Shown here piece after piece: positions 55,926 to 64,000 of a stretch of 64,000 nt of DNA (the first letter of the stretch is position 1; each line of letters starts with the position of its first letter). The DNA is from Zygaena filipendulae (taxonomy: Eukaryota; Arthropoda; Insecta; Lepidoptera; Zygaenidae), in contig OU015654.1 of NCBI GenBank assembly GCA_907165275.2, positions 9,689,501-9,753,500 of the forward strand, in the 5' to 3' direction. Made by a program: the position numbers and the translations under genes. A model generated the notes under the pieces. The model did not search any database. It was given only the letters and a program-made list of their open reading frames with translations, and had not been told where the DNA came from.

Positions 55926-57326
55926 GATCGAGTCCGTTGCTCGAACTGTGCATTAGAAGATCAGAATATGTTTTATTTTTTATGTTTTTCGAAATTTGCG
56001 ACTAAGGTGGTAGATTATCTTTAAGTTTAATGTAGATAACATAAGCGCGATAAGTAAATGCCTAATTTATTTAACTGTAAACTTTGATTTTAAGCTCAAA
56101 GCAAGATGCATCAAAAAGGATATTCAATATTTTATCAACTCGTAATGTATTTTTTTCTAAAACATGATTGTTTTCATCGATCATAATTTAGAGAACTTCT
56201 TCGAGATCGCGGAGAATCGAAGATCTAATGTAGTGGTTCAATGTTATTAGCAAAGTTCATATCTTTCGTGCTTGGACATCCTTTTGGGGATTTTGGCTTT
56301 TTTAAATTAAATTTTTGATTGTACGCTATTCTTTGCACATTGAAATTAAATAATTGTACTATGTCCATGTCTATGTCCATATCTAAGGATTTCTAAACAC
56401 GATGTTAATATCTCGGTTGACATTATTGCGTTCGTCCATCAACGCTTGACCGTTGACTTGCTGGCCGCTGCAGTGTTGAATATTAACCTTTGAAATAAAT
56501 ATGTGCTTCTTAGTTGTGATTTTCATTTATTTCCTTTGATTCTAATATAATATAATAATAGGGCATCTAAAAGGAAACTAACAAGGGTCACTAATGCAGA
56601 ATGCATAAAATATTGAAAATTCCTCTCTGTGTGTACATGCATCACACAAAAACTACTAAACAGATTTAAACTAGAACTGACTTACTAAACACAATTGAAC
56701 TACTGAACACAATTAGCCAATGTGTGCACACAAAAGGTCAATGATATGTGAGTGTCGTTTTCTTAGTTTTAAGTATGTTAAAATACCTACCTATTTGTGA
56801 CCAACCTGAAAAGACTTTAGTTTCTTAAGTTTCTACAATAATAATATATTATGTAGTTATTAATATCTATGACATAAATCACCGAATGTTATCTGCATCT
56901 TCTTTATTATTATTACATAATTTAAATTAAGTCGATTCCGCTGTCTGTCCGCGATAAACTCAAAAACTACTGAACGGGTTTTCATGCGGTTTTCACCAAT
57001 AGATGATGATTCATGAGGAATTTTATATCTACAGTTTGTCCTGGAATTTCAGCGGGAACTCTGAAATTATTGCGGGTGAAACCGCGGGGGACAGCTACTG
57101 GGTAGTTGATAAAGATAAAAATTATAGTAATGATGACAAATATCGGGAAATTAACAGTGGCTAAGTAATTAAGTATATCCGAATGTTGCGAATGATTGCA
57201 GGCATCCACTCGGTGCCGTCTGTGTTCTTCCCTGCGGGGCAGACGTTCACGAACCGGCTCGCCGCCGCCGGCATGTACCGCAACTACAGCCTCAACACAG
57301 GCATGGACCCGGCCGGATATCAGTAG
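52648..57326 (+). CDS. PIERCE1: PIERCE-like protein, isoform with alternative last exon B
   Basis: Shares exons 52648-52807 and 53552-53638, then uses 57202-57326 instead of 55801-55925. The acceptor (gattgcag) restores the same split glycine/alanine codon. Exon B is also exactly 125 bp, also ends in its own stop, and encodes VPSVFFPAGQTFTNRLAAAG then MYRNYSLNTGMD. It agrees with exon A at 21 of 41 positions, with the MYRNYSLNT core unchanged. It is far richer in G+C than exon A. The nearest AATAAA is at 58424. No stop or frameshift is present, so both exons look selected. That they are alternative rather than one being dead is inferred from intact frames and conserved core. Confidence 0.75.
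54968..55340. repeat. Interspersed repeat, ACTTCCAAAAAGGA family
   Basis: Undisrupted relative of the repeat at 25765-26960, located in the PIERCE-type gene intron. It starts with 'accgatttccaaaagtggag', includes 'gtttgaaagggtatac', and ends near 'cttaaaagcgaaaaataaac'. No coding frame. Confidence 0.6.
56494..56499 (+). terminator. Poly(A) signal between alternative last exons A and B
   Basis: AATAAA 569 nt after the exon A stop and 700 nt before exon B. It would allow exon A to end a transcript by itself. Confidence 0.5.
56925..57100 (+). repeat. CTAGT-type repeat between alternative last exons
   Basis: The subtype shared with 10535-10756 ('gtctgtccgcgataaactca'), ending 'gcgggggacagctactgg' about 100 bp before exon B of the PIERCE-type gene. 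Confidence 0.65.
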
Positions 57327-58098
57327 ACACTGAACAGGCGTAGCTGTGAAAGGGGCAAGAGCTGCATTGTCCACCCTAGAATATCGACAACATTGAAGAA
57401 TTATTTACTGTTATATACCGATCCTCTCATTAGTTTACTGTCTCATGCAGTCTCTATCACAATTTACAAGTGGGTATAAGTATACATACCGAACGTCATG
57501 CATACTCATTTAGTCGGACGGCTGCCCCCCTGGATAAAATCCCTAGACCCTAGCTACGCCAATGAACAATCCTTCCTCCTTCCTTACATTATCCTCATCA
57601 ACCCTGGGTACAGATATCACATGAGTTCGAGATACAGGTTGCTATCTTGCAAGCTAGGATTACATGTTAGCGCCAGTGTTGTCAATATATTTTGTAGTAC
57701 CTAGTAGGTCTAGAGAAATAAGCGTTGATCATTTGTCTTACCATTTGAACTACTCACAGCAGTAGGTACTACTGATACGCAGGGTAATATAAGTGCATGG
57801 ATTTATCAGAGTGTAGAAGGTGATTAAAAAAAGCAGGAAGTTATAAAAAGGTGGGAAATACAATTTGAAAACAGATTCAGCCTTCAAATTAGAAGTAGTT
57901 TACTTCTATACTTCTCCCCGAAACAGTTGTCAAGTCATAAAACGCGACAATTGGCGTCCCATCTGCCTTTTCTCACCGGGCAGTCGACAACACTACTACT
58001 AGTAAGCCACTTATACCTGTATAGGACTAAAGGCATTTTAGAATTGTAATGCTAGGGTTTCTGACAACGCGTAAACGTTCTAGCTAGTCAATACAACA

Positions 58099-58722
58099 GG
58101 GGCCCTTATTCACTATGACCAACAATATTCCTAGCCCATAACGCGCGTCCTAAAAACACAATCCCAAACGCTCTGGATGCCAAAATATTAGAAATTAATA
58201 TTCTGTATGCCATAGGTAGGTATTGTAAATATATTTTTCATTACTCATACTCGGAAAGTAGGTCTGAAGTTGCCTGAGAAGCGGGTTGAAAGTAACACTT
58301 TTCAGCCCTAGGGAGAATCGCTTTCAACTGACAGCTGGATACTGCAGAAACTCAAGTTTTTTTTTTATGTCATAGGGGACATACTTACTGGCCAGTAGCA
58401 CACCTAATGGTTGATTTATGTAAAATAAAATTCACTCATTTTTTTCTTTAGCTAATTCCTATTTTTATTTTGACTTTCCTTGCATTCGTAATGAAAAGCA
58501 CAGTGTTATCCTCGGGAGAAAGACTTATTTAGTCCCTCGATCTATTGGCGCCTTCGCTACGCTCGGGCGCCAAACCCCGTCTCGGGACTAAATAAGTTAC
58601 TTTCACCCCTAGGATAACAATGTACTATTTTTGAAGTGAGTCCTATTTGAACGCGAGGAAAAAATTTTGTCGCACGTTATATTAACGCGACGTGTGACCA
58701 TATCATAGTGAATAAGGTCCCA
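58099..58722. mobile_element. TIR element (CCCTTATTCACTATGACC family), long copy
   Basis: Opens ggggcccttattcactatga and closes catagtgaataaggtccc, inverted ends. The inside holds further inverted pieces: 'acttatttagtccc' and 'gggactaaataagt', and 'ggcgccttcgctacgctcgg' with 'gggcgcc'. No transposase frame. It lies about 770 bp past exon B of the PIERCE-type gene. Confidence 0.65.
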
Positions 58723-61489
58723 GGATTCCAGGACCAGGAGGACTTATTATCCTTGTTTTAGACGATAGTGCCAGTGCCTAATTCTGACTGTGCACCTTTA
58801 GCCAACTTTTATATTTTTAACATTAATTCATTTTTAATAATTTATTTGTATATTATTAATCTCAAATGCTTTAAATATATTTATTAATGTTTAATCGTGG
58901 AATCAATTAGTATTATGACAGATTGTAATGTCTTTGGGTGTTTATTAATTTATTCAGAAATGATCATGTAAATTTTATTATTGTCATAGTTTACTTATAA
59001 AGCTTTTTTTATGGTTTCTTTTTATGATATGTACCTACTTACTTATTTTACTTAGTTATATTTGTCGTTGGTTGAGAATATTCATAAATATTTTGATGTT
59101 GATAAATGTTAGTAATGATTTATATTTTAAAACTTCATTGTGGTATTACCTATAAGTATGTTAAACCATATATTTGTTGTTTTCAATATTACTCATAGTT
59201 TTTGATTAAACTCAATAAGTTTTAGTGTTTACCGTACCTACCTACTCTAATATAAATGTTTAAATTCTAATAAAACCTCAAAATAATACTTACCAAAAGA
59301 GGTATTTATTTATTATTTTAATACATTAGATTAACATGCATTCAAATTCCATTAAAATATTACATTTGAACAAATTTTGAACATTTGAAATAATTTAAAT
59401 TTTTAAACGTTTACGATGGATATTAGCTGAAAAAAAAATTAACAACTGTCGAAATTTTAAACCTTTTTCATTTTGATCTAAAACCATTCAAAGTTCAACT
59501 AACAGGTTTAGGATACACATATCTTCCATGTATCATTACATAAACTTCCTAATATATTCACAGGATTAAGTCTCTAGATAATTCACCGATAGGGTGGATA
59601 AAATTAACTTAATTTCGAATGAAACTATAGTGACGTACCATGTCTGTCTATATTTATTTGTAACTTGGATTATGTCACGACAAAATATTTTCAGATGGTG
59701 TAAAATTGAACAAATATGTATCGTTGACTACCTGATACTCGTACATATAATATCTTCTAAATATATTTCATCGTGTATGATAATAATCATTAAATATTAG
59801 ATGATAATTATTGGAATACTCGCATCGTTTGTATCGATTACACATTCTATAACTTGCTTAGCAACAACAACAACAGCTTTTACATATTATAATTATTATA
59901 TTCGGTATTGATTATTACTACTTAAGTTTGTATTACTATTATATTTTAATAATCACTTAAGAAACGCAGAACAATAAATTCTTGATTGAGTAAGTATAAT
60001 AAAATTGTTGTATAAAACACAGGTAAGAAAGTGGTTATAGAACCACGCGGAGTCGGCTATTTCATCACTATTACAAACTAAATAGATATAATATTATCAC
60101 CTTTAATTACGATTAATTAACACATGCCTTATTCTTTCAAACCTACAGATGGATGAAGATTATTTTCACAAGAAACAAAATAGTTCTTCATCATGCTTCT
60201 GACATTTATTTACTCAGTTACAAATATTACATGTATAAAAACGTACATAGGTTGGTTACGAGTATATTTGTTTGTTAGCTAAACATTCTTGTGTCAAAAT
60301 CTAGCTACGGGTGCATATAAAATTTAACCTATCATATTTTATACAGAGGTAATACAAGGCCCCGGTAACGAAGGATACCATCATTAATTCCGCTAATTTT
60401 TTTATTAATCTTCTCTGTTGAAGTTGAATAAAACAATTTTGCATGCTAAATTCTTAATCATATTACATGTATACGAAAAGATTTATGTCATGCCAAATTT
60501 TAGTTACTACATTCGTTGTTATCATCTACTAAGTACATCAAGTGTGTCTTTTTCGCTACTCATATAATTAACAATAAAAAATAATAATAAGTAATGTTAT
60601 CGACAAATTTATAAGATTATTCACTATGTTTTTCTAGAAACGGTTAAGGAATATTTTGATATATAATAAGTATTCGCTATTATAATATGAAGCCTAATAT
60701 GTATAGTATATAATAATAAATATAATAATAAATAATTCATCTAACGTCACATGCTGACTGCTGACGTCACGTGCCACACTCGCCGGACCCTCCTTGATAT
60801 GACAAACCATTGCACGAACCCTCAATCAATATCACGTATGTGATTAAACTAAAATTTGATAATAATTATAATTATACAGAAGTATCAACTAAAAGTTTAA
60901 CTGGTACCTAAATGTCGAAATATTTCCAATAAAAACATAAAATGCAAAAAATATAATGAAAATTAAAAACTAAATTTAATTTACGTTCTTCAGCAACACG
61001 ACTCGTGGACTTATAACTATATGAGGTACAACTAGTAATAATATAATTATAGTATGATATATATTATATAAATATAAAATGTGGATTAATACTTTCTTGC
61101 TCATAACAATATTGTCTTTATAATAGCATTGCTCATATTATGCTAACGTTTTAGATCTACTATACGTATTAATATTTAAAAACAAATTAACTAACCAACA
61201 CGATATTTTGGATTGACTTTCAAATAGATAACATGAAATCGTATAGCTTTTAAACGACACCATGCACACAAATTATACATCTACATACATACTTATTATT
61301 GCCCTTTAATTTCATAGGTACGATTATTTTTCAAACAAACGAAAACGAACAAATGAAAACTTTTCATACAACCTATTGGATGCTGTATTATCTGCTAAGA
61401 TAGTTTTAGGGGGAGTGAAGATTGCGGGTTAGGGCGTCTCTTAATGTTCTTAATTATCATCAGTCTGGACAGTTATTGACTTACCTACT

Positions 61490-61650
61490 AACTGTTCCCT
61501 GCGGTTTCACCCTAGTGAATTTCGGGATTACCTCGGGAACTTCAGGGTGAAAATCTTGCCGTATCTGACATCTAGGTACCTCCCATAAACGATCTACATA
61601 ACTGCAAAATGTTGGCTTCATATAGGCTCAACAGTTTTCGATAAGTCAAT
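61490..61650 (-). repeat. CTAGT-type repeat, eroded
   Basis: 'ctgttccctgcggtttcacc' through 'ggctcaacagttttcgataa'. Confidence 0.5.
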
Positions 61651-63022
61651 AAATTAATAAATAGTATTTAACCTTTATAAGTAGATACCTACGTTGATAT
61701 AAATTAAATTATACCTAGAGCATTATAGTTTTTTGTCCTTTAATACGTAAGTATTTGAAACAATTTTATATTACGTCAGCGCAGCGATCACTTGAGAAAA
61801 ACGCTCCATATTTTAAATTAAAACATATTTTCATGTCATTATTAGCGCGATCGGAGACCATCGATCACGACGTTTTTCTCTCTTTTCTATTATCAATATT
61901 TCTTTGGATATAAGTGGCCACACATGCAGAATGTGGTGGTTGGAAACTGGATTAGTTCTGAGGAATGTTGTGAACACTGTAGAGACGCCCCACAGTTAGA
62001 GATCAAGTAAGGAATAGAGTTACTACAATGCGCATTGAAGCGGTGAACTAGGGACGTACTATCTCTTATAGCAGTGTTATTTAAACCTTATATTAGGATA
62101 AGATTGGAGTATGTATGTAAGGTCGTTTCTGGCACACCCACCAAATTCCATACGGGCGAACTGATTTAATTCCCTACTACTTTTACAAGCGGATGGCTTC
62201 TGTGAACACGTGCAGTGTGTGTGTGCGTTTGTTGTAGGGCGCGGTGAGCGACGGAAATATTGTCCAACACGCACACAGCAGTAACTACCTACACAACAAC
62301 CACCTGGTGGCTGGTGTGGCGAGACACGAAGTTGGCGGGGCGACAGAGAGCGTCGTTTCTTTAAATAGTAATAGCCTATTCTTTGTTTCTCTTACATAAT
62401 TTCGATGTACCTAAAGTGAAAATAACACCTTTAGAAGAGATATGGTAGAAGACCTCCTAGTGTTTCCTCTCTCACATCGCTGCGGCTTCGATCACAATGC
62501 AGCTCAGTTGATTTCTATCATTTATTTATATAAACTTATTGTAAAAAATCTATATTTATTTTTACATTAACACCTATGCTTCTGACTTTGTTTTGTGTGC
62601 GGTTGAGCTCATTCGCTAAACCAGTGCAGCCGGGAACTATCCGTCGACGGTTGACGTCAACTCGGTATTCAATTACCAAAAGATAAAAAATCTCTGAACT
62701 AGTATTCCGCTGTCCGCATGTATACCGCAAGGCATATTGACATTATGACATTGACATATTTACTGTATGTTTAATGATTAATAGTTTGAAAATTAAACTT
62801 GAATGGAACGCATGACATCATCATAATAGTTGGTTTTGTGTTGTTTGTTTCTCGGAAACGTAAGTGAACATATTTTCTTTGTGGTTCGGATGGTAAACAC
62901 GCAGAAACATTGTTTTCAACCAGTAGGTATTCGAAAGAGTTCTCGGTTATTTCCCATCACATTCTTGACCGCCATTTTCAAGGCGTTAAGGGAAAAGATG
63001 TTTTTTTTTTTTAGATTAGACT

Positions 63023-63074
63023 GTCCACATCTTCACTCGCCAATAGTGGACTATTGGCGAGTGAAGATGTGGAC
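63023..63074. repeat. Perfect 25-bp-arm hairpin, 2-base loop
   Basis: Arms 63023-63047 and 63050-63074 are exact complements (core cttcactcgccaatagt / actattggcgagtgaag) around gg. It lies about 120 bp beyond the donor of the minus-strand exon at 63191-63432, i.e. in its first intron. Confidence 0.92.
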
Positions 63075-63190
63075 TGATATTGTTATGCATCTGCCAATAT
63101 GTTATACGTACCATGCATGCCTATTGTAGAGTTATTTATATATTACTGAATCAACTGCAGGTTTTATACGATCTGATCTTGTTAGTTTAC

Positions 63191-63432
63191 ATGTCCCCGA
63201 AAATTCCGGCGAAGGTTTTCCTCAAGTTCTTCATAGTGTCCTCGGCGTCTTCGGTGAGCGCAGCGCTGAGGGAGCCCTGTCGCGCGAAGCCCCCTCGCCC
63301 ACTCGAAGGCGCAGCCCCGGCCGCTGCGGCGCCGGGGGCAGAGCTGCCGGCGCTGGGTGCCGCCGACGCGTTCGACACTGTCGATGACTGGGACGCTGGT
63401 GGCACACACCACAGAACAGATAGAAGGGACAT
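63191..63432 (-). CDS. First exon of a putative secreted Ala/Ser-rich protein, 3'-partial
   Basis: Minus-strand ATG at 63432 opens MSLLSVLWCVPPASQ, a short hydrophobic start that could be a signal peptide. It is followed by an Ala/Ser/Pro/Gly-rich stretch (about residues 16-50), then GFARQGSLSAALTEDAEDTM and NLRKTFAGIFGD. A consensus-like donor (gacat|gtaaac) falls at 63190, just before the frame would stop. The exon is strikingly GC-rich against its AT-rich surroundings and has no stop for 80 codons. I do not recognise the family. The next exon was not found. An alternative is a chance open frame in a GC-rich island. Confidence 0.45.
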
Positions 63433-63671
63433 CCACACAATTTAGTACGAGAAGAAATGAAAACTAACATCGCCTGGTGATTGACGTACCTACACATAAC
63501 TATTCATCACGCACAAAAGTAAACAAATGTATTAAATGTCACCGTCAGTTATTTTGGTTAGATAAGTTTTTACTTGGTCACCGTTTTCAAAATTCACAGT
63601 TTTCGCAGCAAAGGAAGTTTCGGAAAAGTTAACGTGAGTTTCGGGTGATCGATTAGTAATTATGAGTATAC

Positions 63672-63890
63672 TAGTTGTGCCCCGCGGTTTCACTCCCATT
63701 AATTTCAGAGTTCCCGCGGGAATTCCGGGATAAAAAGTACTCTATGTGTTAATCTGATGTATAAGCTATATTATTGTAAAGTTTCATTTAAATCCATCCA
63801 GTAGTTTTTGCGTGAAAGAGTAACAAACATTCATCCATCCATCCATCCATACATTCTTACAAACATTCGCGTTTATAATTAGTAGGATTT
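63672..63890 (-). repeat. CTAGT-type repeat, young subfamily copy with (ATCC)n
   Basis: Starts ctagttgtgccccgcggttt and is nearly identical to 15026-15240. It ends with an (ATCC)n expansion at about 63833-63850. Confidence 0.7.
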
Positions 63891-64000
63891 TCTCTATAGC
63901 ACACCCAGATTATATTACGAGTTTTTATTCTAGATTGAAGAAGGACTCATGGGGCAAGAAAGTTCTAGAGTGACCACCACCATGAACCGAACGACACGGC

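Larger units (their letters stand above)
57327..63190. other. AT-rich gene-poor spacer, probable 3' UTRs
   Basis: No exon could be supported. It contains the TIR element at 58099-58722, a CTAGT-type fragment at 61490-61650 and the hairpin at 63023-63074. Plus-strand AATAAA is at 58424 and again near 59268; minus-strand poly(A) signals (tttatt) lie near 59300. So a plus and a minus transcript may end against each other near 59290. Further exons of the minus-strand gene that starts at 63432 may lie here undetected. Confidence 0.4.

Noticed and set aside
62077..62274. Candidate second exon of the minus-strand secreted-type gene
   Set aside because: The acceptor near 62207 joins out of frame and gives a stop after about a dozen codons; no support.

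Overview
The window is nuclear DNA of an insect, very probably a moth or butterfly. The coding genes are split into many short exons with GT..AG introns and have arthropod-type orthologues. The introns and spacers are packed with short AT-rich interspersed repeats of the kind common in Lepidoptera (copies bounded by CTAGT / GCGGTTTCACCCGCG-type ends), a tRNA-derived SINE, foldback MITEs, and P-, hAT- and Harbinger-type DNA elements. There are no operons, bacterial promoters or CRISPR arrays. The exon models below were built by hand from splice signals and reading phase.

Layout. 1-2324: a tandem array of a ~1.1 kb unit. 4338-19857 (+): 22 exons of phosphoribosylformylglycinamidine synthase (Pfas), lacking only the N-terminal ~80-90 residues; the missing exon(s) must lie left of the window, so the array is probably intronic. 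21408-23258 (-): Fadd, a two-exon death-effector-domain plus death-domain adaptor. 23.4-27.4 kb: a cluster of transposons (a 680 bp hAT-type element, a Harbinger-type MITE, a P-type THAP element with perfect inverted repeats and target duplication, and a foldback element). 27709-36483 (+): the complete 18-exon mitochondrial glycine dehydrogenase Gldc. 37466-48167 (-): an 11-exon TBC1D30-type Rab GTPase-activating protein with a very long last exon. 49417-51012 (-): a small, lysine/arginine-rich coiled-coil protein that I do not recognise. 52648-57326 (+): a PIERCE1/PIERCE2-type ciliary microtubule inner protein with two alternative last exons. 63191-63432 (-): the first exon of a small alanine/serine-rich, probably secreted protein. 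The rest is AT-rich spacer and repeats.

How the genes relate. Pfas (de novo purine synthesis) and Gldc (glycine cleavage, which feeds one-carbon units to folate) are metabolically linked. Fadd is the adaptor of the IMD immune/apoptosis pathway. TBC1D30 and PIERCE proteins are both connected with cilia in vertebrates. Pfas and Fadd converge, as do Gldc and Tbc1d30; Fadd/Gldc and the coiled-coil gene/PIERCE gene diverge. Nothing in the sequence proves co-regulation.

The most noteworthy observation is the PIERCE-type gene. Two terminal exons of exactly the same length (125 bp) and phase, 51% identical in protein, each end in their own stop codon and are followed by their own AATAAA. This looks like a single-gene way of making two isoforms, where vertebrates have two paralogous genes. 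Other highlights are four perfect hairpins (16-25 bp arms) that look like template-switch scars, a minisatellite that has quadruplicated a Pfas 5' splice site, and a clean P-type insertion carrying a THAP first exon.
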